Shown here: positions 26,418 through 35,155 of the stretch, piece after piece
Numbering within the stretch: position 1 is the stretch's first letter
Layout of the letters: each line of letters opens with the position of its first letter
Assembly: GCF_001544575.2 (NCBI RefSeq)
Contig: NZ_FCNY02000030.1
Location: 1 to 63,015, forward strand
Reading direction: 5' to 3'
From: Caballeronia cordobensis
GTDB taxonomy: Bacteria; Pseudomonadota; Gammaproteobacteria; Burkholderiales; Burkholderiaceae
Length of the DNA stretch: 63,015 nucleotides
Notes under the pieces: model-generated
What the model was told of the DNA's origin: nothing
Seen by the model: the letters and a program-made list of their open reading frames with translations, nothing else
Database searches by the model: none
Made by a program: the position numbers and the translations under genes

Positions 26418-27316
26418 AACACCGGCAACCGGCTGTACAGCTCCGCGACCCAGTCGATGAACACGCGCACGCGGCGCGGCTGATGCCGGTTGGCCGCATA
26501 CAGCACCGACACCACGCGCGGATGCGACGGGTATTCCCTGAGCACTTCCGTGAGCGCGCCGCTCCTGATGAGCGGATCGAGCGTATAGCTCGAACTCTGG
26601 ATCAGCCCCAGCCCCGACACGCCTGCCGCGATATACGAATCGCCGTCGTTCACGGCGATCTTGTGCTTCATCGCGATGGTGCGCGTTTCGCCATCGGCGA
26701 CGAATTCCCAGTTGCGCACGCGCCCCGAGTTGTTCAGCACGTAGCCGACGGCGAGATGATGATCGAGATCGTCGAGCGATACCGGCTCGCCATGCGTCTC
26801 GATGTACTTCGGCGCCGCGCAGGTGATCTGCGTGTAAGCGCCGATGCGTTTCGCGACCAGGCCGACGTCGCCGACCGCGCCCACGCGCACGACGCAATCG
26901 ACGGCTTCCTCGACGAGATCCACTTGCCGGTCGGTCAGCAGCAACTCGACGCCGATATCCGGATACGCCGCGAAGAACTCCGGCAGCGCGGGAATGATGG
27001 TGTTTTTCGCCATCACCTGCGGCAGGCTGACTTTCACGTTGCCCTTCGGACTCAGCTTCGAGTGCGACAGCGACGCCTCCATGTCGTCCACTTCGCCGAG
27101 CACGCGCACGCAGCGGTCGTAATACGCTTCGCCGTCTTCGGTAATGCTGATGCTGCGCGTCGTGCGGTTGATGAGGCGCGCGCCGAGATGCGCCTCCAGC
27201 GCCTGGAGCGTGCGCGAGACGCTCGCGGGCGGCAGGCGCAGGGCGTCGGCGGCTTTGGAAAAACTGCCCGCCTCGACGACGCGCGCAAACACTTTCATTG
27301 CAAGGAAGCGATCCAT
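26399..27316 (-). CDS. LysR-type transcriptional regulator
   Basis: A 305-residue LysR regulator. The N-terminal winged helix-turn-helix is plain: MDRFLAMKVFARVVEAGSFSKAADALRLPPASVSRTLQALEAHLGARLINRTTR, written here in pieces as MDRFLAMKVFARVVEAG, SFSKAADALRLPPAS and LEAHLGARLINRTTR. The effector domain follows from about residue 90. It belongs to the large group whose targets are often quinone- or aromatic-responsive genes, but no target can be named. The nearest divergent partner is absent: genes on both sides are either convergent or in the same direction, so it may act elsewhere. No role in polysaccharide control is evident. Confidence 0.92.
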   Translation of the reverse strand: MDRFLAMKVFARVVEAGSFSKAADALRLPPASVSRTLQALEAHLGARLINRTTRSISITEDGEAYYDRCVRVLGEVDDMEASLSHSKLSPKGNVKVSLPQVMAKNTIIPALPEFFAAYPDIGVELLLTDRQVDLVEEAVDCVVRVGAVGDVGLVAKRIGAYTQITCAAPKYIETHGEPVSLDDLDHHLAVGYVLNNSGRVRNWEFVADGETRTIAMKHKIAVNDGDSYIAAGVSGLGLIQSSSYTLDPLIRSGALTEVLREYPSHPRVVSVLYAANRHQPRRVRVFIDWVAELYSRLPVFQVRPN

Positions 27317-27405
27317 GCTCGGGGTCCGGAAACAAAGATTGTTTTTAGCCGACGATGATACAAGCGATCAGCCGGCTCGCGCCCAATCCCCGCACAACGG
27401 TCGTT

Positions 27406-27993
27406 TCAGAGCCCGATGCCCTGGCAGAACCACCACGAGTAGTGTTCGATCATCCGCTGAAACGGCGCGTGATGGCCGTAGGCGATCGATGAGACGGCGA
27501 GAAACCCGAGACCCGCGACGAGCGCGCTCGGCATCTTGCGCGGACGGTCGAAGACGCGCGCGAGGAACATCGCCGCGATGGCCGCGCCGAGCATCCATCC
27601 CGCGACGACTTCGGCGGGCGTGTGCGCGTCCTGCATGATGCGGCTCGCCCCGATGGCCGCCGCGAGCGCGAGTCCGCCCGCCGCGCCGAGGCGATACCAG
27701 CCGCCGCCCAGCGCGCCGAAGAGCAGGCCGCCCGCGACCGTATAGATGGACGCGGCGAGCATCGTATGCCCGCTGATCATGCGCATGTCGATGGCGGAGA
27801 ATTCGAGCCCGCAGCCGGCGTAGAGAATCTTCGAGAGGCCCACGAGCCCCATGCCGGCCGCGAGCAGGAGCGCCCAGCGCAGCGCGAGGCGCGTATCGAC
27901 CGAGCGCAGCCAGAGCGCGCAGACGAGCGCGAGCGGCAGCAGAAGCGCCGCGTCGCCGAGATTCGAAAGCGTCCAGAGTACCTTTGATTCCAT
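27406..27993 (-). CDS. PAP2-type membrane phosphatase
   Basis: A 195-residue membrane protein with about six hydrophobic segments. Two of the three PAP2 phosphatase motifs are visible: SGHTMLAASIYTV and SRIMQDAHTPAEVVAGW (S-R-x5-H-x3-E, where D is more usual). The first motif (K-x6-RP) is degenerate; only a lysine in LSKILYAG is present. It may dephosphorylate a lipid such as undecaprenyl pyrophosphate, which would suit polysaccharide turnover, but that is inference. The ATG at 27993 was chosen because upstream sequence in this frame belongs to the antisense of the next gene. Confidence 0.75.
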   Translation of the reverse strand: MESKVLWTLSNLGDAALLLPLALVCALWLRSVDTRLALRWALLLAAGMGLVGLSKILYAGCGLEFSAIDMRMISGHTMLAASIYTVAGGLLFGALGGGWYRLGAAGGLALAAAIGASRIMQDAHTPAEVVAGWMLGAAIAAMFLARVFDRPRKMPSALVAGLGFLAVSSIAYGHHAPFQRMIEHYSWWFCQGIGL

Positions 27994-28043
27994 GCAATTT
28001 TTGAAGGTCTCGCGGGCGCGAGCGTCATCGGCCCCGAACCCGC

Positions 28044-29108
28044 TTAAGACGTGTCGCCCTGTTTCCGGCGGCCCGCCATCCGGTATTCGGTCGGAGAAAT
28101 GGAAAGCCGCTTGCGGAAGATTTTCGCGAGGCCGTCGCCGCTGCCGGCGCCGCAGCGCCGCGCGATCTTGTCGACGGGCAAGTCGGTCGCGGCGAGCAGC
28201 ATGCAGCTCGCATCGAGCCGCGCACGAAGTAAATATTCCGATGGCGTGAGCCCGATCTGCGCCTTGAAGCGGCGCAGGAAATTGCGCTCGCTCATCGCGG
28301 CGACGCGTGCGGCATCGGTGATCGAGATCGGCCGCACGTAGTTCTCGCGAATCCAGCGCGCGGCGGCCTCGATCTTCTGGCGCACGCCGCCCCCTTCGGT
28401 ATCGTCGAGCACGGTGGCGAGCTTTTGCCACGCGCCGGGGATCGAGCGCTCCGACACTTCGCGCGCGACCGCCGCGCCATGATCGCGCTTGACGATCGAC
28501 AGCGCCGCCGCGATCGGCCCTTTCGGGTCGTCGAGCGTGAGCGTCTGCTCGGCGATGAAAAGCGGATTCGACAACGTGGACATCAGCGCGGGCGACGGCG
28601 CGTGATCGTCGGCGTCGCCGATGAAATCGAGCGAGCGGTTCTGCACGCTCAGATTGGCCGCGGCGAGCATCAGCGCGCCTTCGCCGATCGCCTTGATGAA
28701 CGGAATTTTCGGCGCGACGCGGCCGAGGCGCTTCTTCAGCGCCGCGTCGTGCCGTGCCTGCCGCGCGCCCGCGCCGCCCGCGATGAAGAGCGCGTCGCAC
28801 TCGTTCATCCAGCGCGTTTCGAGGCTTTCGGTCCAGATGCGCATCGAGCAACTGCTCGCGACGCTGCCGCCCTCGCTCGACAGAAACATCAGCGAATAGT
28901 TGGGCGCACGAGCGGGCTGCCCGGCCTCCGCAGGCAGGCGAACCTGATTCGCGAGCGAGAAGACCTCGGAGATGGAGCTGACCTCGACGAGCGAGAAGTC
29001 CTCGAAGATCAGAATGCCGATCCGCTTCGCCGCGCTGGCCATCTCGGCGGGCGGCGGGTCGGCTGCCCGCACGACCTGGAGCCTGCCCGTACCATTGGCG
29101 TACACCAT
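28044..29108 (-). CDS. GlxA-type transcriptional regulator (DJ-1/PfpI + AraC), paralogue 1
   Basis: A 354-residue regulator with an N-terminal DJ-1/PfpI-like ligand domain (starting IGILIFEDFSLVEVSSISEVF) and a C-terminal AraC DNA-binding domain with two helix-turn-helix units (SITDAARVAAMSERNFLRRFK and LPVDKIARRCGAGSGDGLAKIFRKRLSISPTEYR, cited by their starts). The acid-nucleophile region reads ALFIAGGAGARQ, without the cysteine of active DJ-1 proteases, so it senses rather than cleaves. The ATG at 29108 is fixed by GGGGAGAAG seven bases upstream. It is clearly related to the gene at 30975; both flank the Nudix gene. Confidence 0.9.
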   Translation of the reverse strand: MVYANGTGRLQVVRAADPPPAEMASAAKRIGILIFEDFSLVEVSSISEVFSLANQVRLPAEAGQPARAPNYSLMFLSSEGGSVASSCSMRIWTESLETRWMNECDALFIAGGAGARQARHDAALKKRLGRVAPKIPFIKAIGEGALMLAAANLSVQNRSLDFIGDADDHAPSPALMSTLSNPLFIAEQTLTLDDPKGPIAAALSIVKRDHGAAVAREVSERSIPGAWQKLATVLDDTEGGGVRQKIEAAARWIRENYVRPISITDAARVAAMSERNFLRRFKAQIGLTPSEYLLRARLDASCMLLAATDLPVDKIARRCGAGSGDGLAKIFRKRLSISPTEYRMAGRRKQGDTS

Positions 29109-29412
29109 CGACTTCTCCCCTGTGCGGACCGGGAGCCCGCGTGCGGCGCTCGTTCCGGTCCCATCCATGAAGGAACGCAAGTAGCGGGAAAGTGAGTTAC
29201 ATGGGTCGCACTATACGCGGCGGCCAACAGTCGCCGCGCGCCGAGTCCGAAATTGACGAACTGTTGGCAGATGATCTCGATACTCGCGGGATACGCTCAC
29301 ATCATTGATGTCATCCGATGAAAACGGGGGATTTTCCGGGATCGGGTGAGCGGGTTTCTTGGCGGAAGGGCGGGCGGCGCGCAGCGATGCGCGCCGTTTG
29401 TCTTTGGTCCGG
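29109..29412. other. Intergenic region upstream of the first GlxA-type gene
   Basis: About 300 bases with no gene. It should carry the leftward promoter of the GlxA-type regulator and, at 29376-29395, the hairpin downstream of the Nudix gene. Confidence 0.5.
29376..29395. terminator. Hairpin downstream of the Nudix gene
   Basis: A perfect 8-bp stem (GGCGCGCA / TGCGCGCC) with a GCGA loop lies 17 bases past the Nudix stop. On the plus strand it is followed by GTTTGTCTTT; on the minus strand, the direction of the flanking genes, there is no T-run, so termination is uncertain. Confidence 0.45.
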
Positions 29413-29865
29413 TCAGCGGAAGTAGGCCTTGGTGTTCTCGTGGACGTCGCCGCGCGCGAGCAGTTCGTCGGGCGGCAGCCAGAGATAACCGCTGTGCTGA
29501 TCGAAGCGGCCGATCGGCACGGTGCCGGAGAGCGTCATCGCGTAGGCGAGCACGATGTAATGCGTGCCGATGCCGTCCGCGCCCGCGAAGTTGTCGTCGT
29601 AGTGATGTTCGTAGACGCCGAAAAAGCGCGATGCCGAACGCGCCGCGCTCGCCACGCCGAGCTCGTCGCTGACAATGCGCTTGAACGCGACATCGAGCGT
29701 CTCGTTTTTCTTGATGCGCCCGCCCGGCACGAACCACGTGCCCTGCGCCGGCCGGTTGCGTCGATGGCCCAGCAGAATGCGCCGGTTGCCGTCGGTGACG
29801 ATCAGGTCGATCGCCACGAGCGGCGTGAGCCGCACCACTGTCAGAAAATCGGCCTGGCTGAGCAT
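29413..29865 (-). CDS. gmm: Nudix hydrolase, GDP-mannose mannosyl hydrolase-like
   Basis: A 150-residue Nudix protein of the Gmm type, which hydrolyses GDP-mannose to GDP and mannose. The Gmm form of the Nudix box is present (GGRIKKNETLDVAFKRI followed by VSDELG), together with IDLIVTD, LLGHRRNRPAQGTWFVPGG, a VYEHHYDDNF segment and THYIVLAYAM. Gmm genes occur in GDP-mannose or GDP-fucose polysaccharide loci, which fits manC and manB in this window. GGAG lies six bases before the ATG. It is encoded between two GlxA-type regulators, in the direction of the first. Confidence 0.85.
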   Translation of the reverse strand: MLSQADFLTVVRLTPLVAIDLIVTDGNRRILLGHRRNRPAQGTWFVPGGRIKKNETLDVAFKRIVSDELGVASAARSASRFFGVYEHHYDDNFAGADGIGTHYIVLAYAMTLSGTVPIGRFDQHSGYLWLPPDELLARGDVHENTKAYFR

Positions 29866-30974
29866 CGTCTCTCCGTGTTTGGTTTCTGCCCGCCTCATCG
29901 GTCCGCCTGCGCGCCAAGCGCACACGATGATGCCTGCGCCGCCGCCCGACCGACCGTGCGCACCCGCACGCCCCGGCGTGCTTCTCACGATTGAAACATC
30001 GCGCGCTGCGTCCCGTTGTACCGCTCACCGTGTTGCAAAGGCGGCAAAGCTGACCGATTTGTGAACGGCCGACATTGCGCACAACCCCCAGGCGATGGAA
30101 GCAATTTCTCGTCGCCGCTAAAAACCGTATTCCACCGAAGAATGCGAAATGCGCATTCGTTCGTGCCGGAATTGGCAACGCGCGTGCGCCGCCGCAAAAC
30201 GCCCGAACGAACTTGGCGGTGAAGGTCGCCCGAGTCCCGCGTACATGCGGCTTTAGCGCCGACTCACCGATGCCGCAGCGCAGCATGGAACATCATATGA
30301 AACGACCGCATTATGCCGTTGAATAAAACCCGCGCGAGATAATCCGAGTTAATCTTGTCGGGCTGCGCGGATTAATCGGAAAATCCGGATTAATTAACGG
30401 GCAATCTAATTCCGGTTTTACATCGGCGTCTGCGGGGATGATTACATAAGGTTTTAAAATGTAACGACGCCGCCAAAATTTGCCGATTCATCCGGTCCGA
30501 ACGATCGATTCAGGCGCGGCGCATGTTTCATAAATGTATCAATTTGCTTTGTCAGACAAACGAGGATTACGCGCCGGAAACCGCCGAGGGCCGTGGGTCG
30601 GGGCTCTGCGTTGGTGTGTTTGGCCGATTCGGCGGCTTTCGAAGCAGAATCCGCTAGCACGGGACCCAGAAGTTTGTATGACAAAACCGCATTTGTTTTT
30701 CATCCACTGAAAAATGGAGTGAACCGAATTGCGCGATGCATATCCAAATGTGCGCTCACCCTCACAGCGGAACAGAAATTGTGGTTTAAGAGCGAAAACA
30801 TAGAGCGCAAAAAAGATTGTCTGCTTATTATTCAAGCCAGCGGATCGATTCCGCCAACACTTCGTTCCAATCGGTCACGGCAACCCGGCGAAGTTCGGGA
30901 TAGTCCATTGATGCGCCGCAATGGCCGAGCAACGCTTTCCGCGCCTTCCAGGAAACAAGCAGCAGAGGATGACC
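29866..30974. other. 1.1-kb gene-free region between the Nudix gene and the second GlxA-type gene
   Basis: No frame here looks like a real gene on either strand. The part from about 30300 to 30840 is much richer in A+T than the surroundings and contains clustered CGGATTA repeats (separate entry). It must contain the divergent promoters of the Nudix gene and the GlxA-type gene, but is longer than that needs; a small RNA or remnant of a lost gene is possible but not supported by anything definite. Confidence 0.5.
30340..30392. repeat. Cluster of CGGATTA repeats in both orientations
   Basis: TAATCCG at 30340-30346, CGGATTA at 30368-30374 and again at 30386-30392, the last forming part of a perfect palindrome AATCCGGATT (30382-30391). 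Three copies in 53 bases of otherwise A+T-rich DNA look like binding sites for a dimeric regulator. Confidence 0.6.
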
Positions 30975-31973
30975 ATGCCCTACGCCAATGTAGAACCCGC
31001 CGCTGTGGGCTGGACGCCCGCCGCGACGCGAGCCTCGCAGACCGAGGTGCGCAACATCGCGATCTTGCTGTTCGACGGCTTTTCCCTGCTCGGCGCGGGA
31101 ATCGTCGCGGAGGTCTTCCATATGGCGAACGAGTTGTCGTCGGCGAAGGCTCGGGCGGAGTGTGTGTACGACGTGCGGTTTCTGTCCGTCGAGGGCGGCA
31201 ATGTTGCGTGCTCCTCGTCGGTGCGTGTGTGGACGGACGGCCTCGATGCGCGTCACTACGGCGGCTTCGACGCGCTCTTCGTCGCGGGCGGCCGCGGCGC
31301 GGACGACGCAGCCAAGGACGATCGCATCGTCGAATGGCTGCGCCGCGTGCAGTCGAAGACCACGGTCGTGCGCGCGATCTCCGAAGGGCGCAAGGTGCTC
31401 GATGCCGCGGGCATCGGCCACGCGCAGGACGCGCAGCGCTACGGCAACGCAATGATTCACCTCGTGCGCGAGGAGCAACAGGGCGATGCGGGCGACCGCT
31501 ATGAATCGATGAAGGGCGCGCTGCTCATCGTGAAGCGCGATCTGGGCATCGACGTGTCGCGCAGCGTCGCCGAGCGCCTGATGCCGGGTTCCGCCGCGAA
31601 GCTCGTGTCGATTCTCGGCGACAGCGGCGCGGCGTCCGCGGGCGACAAGATCCGCGCGGCGGCGCGCTGGCTGCAGGACAACTGCGAACGGCCGATTTCG
31701 GTCGTCGATGCGGCGCAGGTGGCCGCAATGAGCGAGCGCAACTTTTTGCGCCGCTTCAAGATCGAGATGGGAATCACGCCATCCGATTATTTGTTGCAGG
31801 CGCGGCTTGCCGTGACCTGTGCGCTTCTGACGGATTCGGAACTGCCGGTCGACAAGATCGCGCGCAGAAGCGGCATGGGCAACGGCGACAGGCTCGCCAA
31901 GATTTTTCGCAAGCGCCTTCTGATCTCGCCGACGGAATACCGGACGCAGAGCAGGCGCGAGGCGAATGGCTGA
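30975..31973 (+). CDS. GlxA-type transcriptional regulator (DJ-1/PfpI + AraC), paralogue 2
   Basis: A 332-residue relative of the gene at 28044, with the same order: DJ-1/PfpI-like domain (NIAILLFDGFSLLGAGIVAEVF; ALFVAGGRGADD without a catalytic cysteine) and AraC domain (SVVDAAQVAAMSERNFLRRFK, ISPTEYR). The ATG at 30975 follows AGAGG by six bases; another ATG at 30969 is closer to it and less likely. In Burkholderia such regulators often lie beside exopolysaccharide genes, and manC begins 142 bases downstream in the same direction, so it may control the exopolysaccharide operon. That link is inferred from position only. Confidence 0.9.
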   Translation: MPYANVEPAAVGWTPAATRASQTEVRNIAILLFDGFSLLGAGIVAEVFHMANELSSAKARAECVYDVRFLSVEGGNVACSSSVRVWTDGLDARHYGGFDALFVAGGRGADDAAKDDRIVEWLRRVQSKTTVVRAISEGRKVLDAAGIGHAQDAQRYGNAMIHLVREEQQGDAGDRYESMKGALLIVKRDLGIDVSRSVAERLMPGSAAKLVSILGDSGAASAGDKIRAAARWLQDNCERPISVVDAAQVAAMSERNFLRRFKIEMGITPSDYLLQARLAVTCALLTDSELPVDKIARRSGMGNGDRLAKIFRKRLLISPTEYRTQSRREANG

Positions 31974-32037
31974 GCCCGCGCAAAGTGTGATGCGGGCCGC
32001 GCAAGCGCCAACTATGGCGTAAAGCGTCGGACATTTG

Positions 32038-32058
32038 GCCGGACCCGATCGGTCCGGC
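32038..32058. terminator. Hairpin between the second GlxA-type gene and manC
   Basis: A perfect 8-bp inverted repeat GCCGGACC / GGTCCGGC with a 5-base loop lies 64 bases after the regulator's stop. There is no T-run, so it may be a weak terminator or an operator. Confidence 0.4.
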
Positions 32059-32115
32059 ACTGAATCATTCTCGGGCGGCATTGCCGTTCGCTGAATACGC
32101 AGGCAGGAGTCCTCT

Positions 32116-33645
32116 ATGACGAATGAAGCACGCACGGAAGGTGGGGTGGCGCAAGGAGCAGCAGGTGTGGAGGCGGGTCCGGCCAGGGCGGCCGGACCTT
32201 GCCGACGCCTCGTTCCCGTCATTCTCGCCGGCGGCTCGGGCACGCGCCTGTGGCCGATGTCGCGTGAACAGTTCCCGAAGCAATTGATCGGCGTCGTCGG
32301 GCGTGACTCGTTGCTTCAGGCCACGGTTTCGCGCCTGAAGGGCTTTTCGGGCGATTTCGCGGTGGACGGCGAGCCGATCATCGTGTGCGGCGAGGAGCAT
32401 CGCTTCACCACCGAAGAGCAGACGCGCGAAAGCGGCGTGGATGCACGCATCATCGTGGAGCCCGCGCGCCGCGACACCGCGCCCGCGCTCACGCTCGCGG
32501 CGCTCGAAGCGATCAAGGGCGGCGAAGACGCGATCATGGTCGCGATGCCCGCCGATCATTCCATCGCCGATATTCCGGCGCTGCATCGCGCGATTGCAAT
32601 CGCGGCGGTGCATGCGGAGCACGGCATGATCGCGACGCTCGGCATTCCGCCGACGCGCCCCGATACGGGCTTCGGCTACATCCGCCTGGGCGATGCGCTG
32701 GAAGACGGCGCGCATCGCATCGACCGCTTCGTCGAAAAACCCGCGGCCGAACTTGCGGCGCAATACGTCGCGGCGGGCACGTACTGGTGGAACAGCGGCA
32801 TTTTCATCGTGCGCGCGAGCGTGTGGCTCGCGGCGCTCGAAAAGCTCAATGCCGACATGCACGCCGCGTGTTCGGCCGCCGCGAAAGACGGCGAGCACGA
32901 CGGCAAGTTCTTCCGTCCGCAGGCCGCGCAATTCGGCCGCGCGCCGTCCGATTCGATCGACTACGCGGTGATGGAACACATCGGCACGCCGAGCAAGCCG
33001 TGCGATGGCGTGGTCGTGCCGCTCGTCGCGGGCTGGTCGGATCTCGGCTCGTGGGACGCCGTGTGGGACGCGATGGACAAGGACGAATCCGGCAACGTAG
33101 CGAGCGGGCGCGTGGTGTTCGAAGGCGCGACGTCGAGCTATGCGCGCTCGGAAGGCGGGCGGCTCGTCGCGTGCGTGGGCACGACCAACGTGATCGTCGT
33201 CGAGACGGACGACGCCGTGCTGGTCGCGGACCGCTCGCGCGTGCAGGACATCAAGGGCCTCGTTGCGCGCATCCGCGAGCAGCATGCGCCGGAAGCGGAC
33301 ACGCATCGCAAGGTGCGCCGTCCGTGGGGTTTCTACGATTCGATCGAGCATGGCGAGCGCTTTCAGGTGAAACGCATCGTGGTGTCGCCGGGCTCGAAGC
33401 TGTCGCTGCAGATGCATCACCATCGCGCGGAGCACTGGGTCGTCGTGTGCGGCACGGCGCTCGTCACGCGCGGCGAAGAGCAGTTTCTTCTGAGCGAGAA
33501 CGAATCGACGTTCATTCCGCTCGGCGTGCGGCATCGCCTGGAGAACCCGGGCAAGGTGCCGCTCGAGATCATCGAGGTGCAATCCGGCAGTTATCTCGGC
33601 GAGGACGACATCGTGCGCTTCGACGATACCTACGGCCGGAGTTGA
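32116..33645 (+). CDS. manC: Mannose-1-phosphate guanylyltransferase / mannose-6-phosphate isomerase
   Basis: A 509-residue bifunctional enzyme (BceA/AlgA type) that isomerises fructose-6-phosphate to mannose-6-phosphate and makes GDP-mannose. The N-terminal pyrophosphorylase domain has PVILAGGSGTRLWPMSREQFPKQ, FVEKPAAELAAQ and WNSGIFI; the C-terminal cupin isomerase domain (about 385 on) has SLQMHHHRAEHWVVVCGTA and the LSENESTFIPLGVRHRLENPG metal-site region. The first 35 residues are a low-complexity extension. CAGGAG lies seven bases before the ATG. It heads the manC-bceB-wza-wzc exopolysaccharide unit and works with ManB at 51049 and perhaps the Gmm-type Nudix protein. Confidence 0.95.
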   Translation: MTNEARTEGGVAQGAAGVEAGPARAAGPCRRLVPVILAGGSGTRLWPMSREQFPKQLIGVVGRDSLLQATVSRLKGFSGDFAVDGEPIIVCGEEHRFTTEEQTRESGVDARIIVEPARRDTAPALTLAALEAIKGGEDAIMVAMPADHSIADIPALHRAIAIAAVHAEHGMIATLGIPPTRPDTGFGYIRLGDALEDGAHRIDRFVEKPAAELAAQYVAAGTYWWNSGIFIVRASVWLAALEKLNADMHAACSAAAKDGEHDGKFFRPQAAQFGRAPSDSIDYAVMEHIGTPSKPCDGVVVPLVAGWSDLGSWDAVWDAMDKDESGNVASGRVVFEGATSSYARSEGGRLVACVGTTNVIVVETDDAVLVADRSRVQDIKGLVARIREQHAPEADTHRKVRRPWGFYDSIEHGERFQVKRIVVSPGSKLSLQMHHHRAEHWVVVCGTALVTRGEEQFLLSENESTFIPLGVRHRLENPGKVPLEIIEVQSGSYLGEDDIVRFDDTYGRS

Positions 33646-33758
33646 TCCAGCGTGTAGCAGCGGGCGTTGCAACGGCTTTCATTCGAAAAAGACGGGCACG
33701 GGCGACGGAGGAGACAAAGCGGAGCAGTAAGGGGCTGATTGCGTTTCGGGGAGATGAC

Positions 33759-35138
33759 ATGCGCGATTTACAAGGGTTGCTCGCGCGCCTGTTCGACGTC
33801 TTGATGATCGTTGGCGGCGCGGCGGTAGCGTCGCAAATCAGGTTCGAGTACATCGAGGCTCACACCTATTCGGTGGCGTTCGTCGCGTTCGCGGCGGCGT
33901 TCTCGCTCGCGCTCTTTCCTGGCTTCGGCGTCTATCAGTCGTGGCGCGGCCGCAGCAAGCTCCAGCTTGCCTGCCAGGTCTCGCTCGGCTGGCTCGTCGT
34001 GCAGGGTTGCGCGCTCGCGCTGATGTTCTCGCTGCACCGGCTCGACTACGTGTCGCGCCTCTGGTTCGCGTACTGGACGGCGATGTCGGGCGGCCTCATG
34101 ATCGCCGGCCGCCTCATCACGCACGCGATCCTCGCGCATATGCGCAACGCCGGCATGAACCTGCAGCAGGTCGCGATCGTCGGCGGGGGCAGGCATTGCG
34201 ATTCGATCGTCCGCAAGATCGAACGCTCGCAGGACACGGGCTTTCGCATGAGCGCGGCGTTCAACGCGGTGCCCGGCAAGGGGCGTCTCACCGCGCGCGT
34301 GCCGGTCTACGACAACTACGATGCGTTCATCAGCTTCGTGCGCTCGCAGAACGTGAACGAAGTGTGGCTCGCGCTGCCGCTTTCCGAGGAGCGCACGATC
34401 CTGCGCTTCGTGAACGAATTCCGCGACGATCTCGTCAACGTGCGCTTCATTCCCGACGTGCGCAGCCTCGCGCTGTTCGAAAGCGGCGTGACGGATCTGC
34501 TCGGCCAGCCCGCGATCGATCTCGTCGCGTCGCCGCTGTCGGCGTCCGCGCAGTTGCAGAAGGAACTCTTCGACCGGGCATTTGCGCTCGGCGCGATCAT
34601 CGCCGTTTCGCCATTGCTGATCTGCATCGCGCTCGCCATCAAGCTGACCTCGCGCGGGCCTGTGTTCTTCAAGCAACGCCGCAAGGGCGCGGACGGCCGC
34701 GTCTTCACCATCTACAAGTTCCGTTCGATGCGCATGCACACGGAACGGGCCGGAGTGCTCCAGCAGGCCACGCGCAACGATCCGCGCGTGACCCGTGTCG
34801 GAGCGTTCCTGCGCCGCACCAGCCTCGATGAGCTGCCGCAGTTCTTCAACGTTCTGCTAGGCGACATGTCGGTCGTGGGCCCGCGTCCACACGCGCTCGA
34901 ACATGACGACCTGTATCAGAAGGTCGTATCGGGGTACATCCACCGTTACCGGATCAAGCCAGGCATCACCGGCTGGGCCCAGGTCAACGGTTTTCGTGGG
35001 GAAACGGATCGGATCGAAAAGATGGAAGGACGCGTCGCTCACGATTTGTACTATTTGGGTAACTGGTCGTTCGGACTCGATATGAGAATCATCGCCGCAA
35101 CGATCTTCAAGGGACTACGCCACACCAACGCTTACTGA
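33759..35138 (+). CDS. bceB: Undecaprenyl-phosphate sugar-1-phosphate transferase, BceB/WcaJ type
   Basis: A 459-residue initiating transferase of the polyisoprenyl-phosphate hexose-1-phosphate transferase family, probably loading glucose-1-phosphate. It has four hydrophobic N-terminal segments, a central CoA-binding-like domain (VAIVGGGRHCDSIVRK), a fifth membrane segment near residue 275 and the catalytic bacterial sugar transferase domain: VFFKQRRKGADGRVFTIYKFRSM, RTSLDELPQFFNVL, DMSVVGPRPHALEHD and IKPGITGWAQVNGFRG (all shown in part). GGGGAG is seven bases before the ATG at 33759. In Burkholderia cepacian loci bceB follows bceA, as here. Confidence 0.92.
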   Translation: MRDLQGLLARLFDVLMIVGGAAVASQIRFEYIEAHTYSVAFVAFAAAFSLALFPGFGVYQSWRGRSKLQLACQVSLGWLVVQGCALALMFSLHRLDYVSRLWFAYWTAMSGGLMIAGRLITHAILAHMRNAGMNLQQVAIVGGGRHCDSIVRKIERSQDTGFRMSAAFNAVPGKGRLTARVPVYDNYDAFISFVRSQNVNEVWLALPLSEERTILRFVNEFRDDLVNVRFIPDVRSLALFESGVTDLLGQPAIDLVASPLSASAQLQKELFDRAFALGAIIAVSPLLICIALAIKLTSRGPVFFKQRRKGADGRVFTIYKFRSMRMHTERAGVLQQATRNDPRVTRVGAFLRRTSLDELPQFFNVLLGDMSVVGPRPHALEHDDLYQKVVSGYIHRYRIKPGITGWAQVNGFRGETDRIEKMEGRVAHDLYYLGNWSFGLDMRIIAATIFKGLRHTNAY

Positions 35139-35155
35139 TGCAGGGGACGACCATC

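Noticed and set aside
28425..29195. A 256-codon plus-strand frame opposite the first GlxA-type gene
   Set aside because: Antisense shadow of a gene with clear AraC helices.
32385..33758. A long N-terminal extension of bceB over manC
   Set aside because: It overlaps manC in another frame; the ATG at 33759 has GGGGAG at good distance and gives the normal protein.
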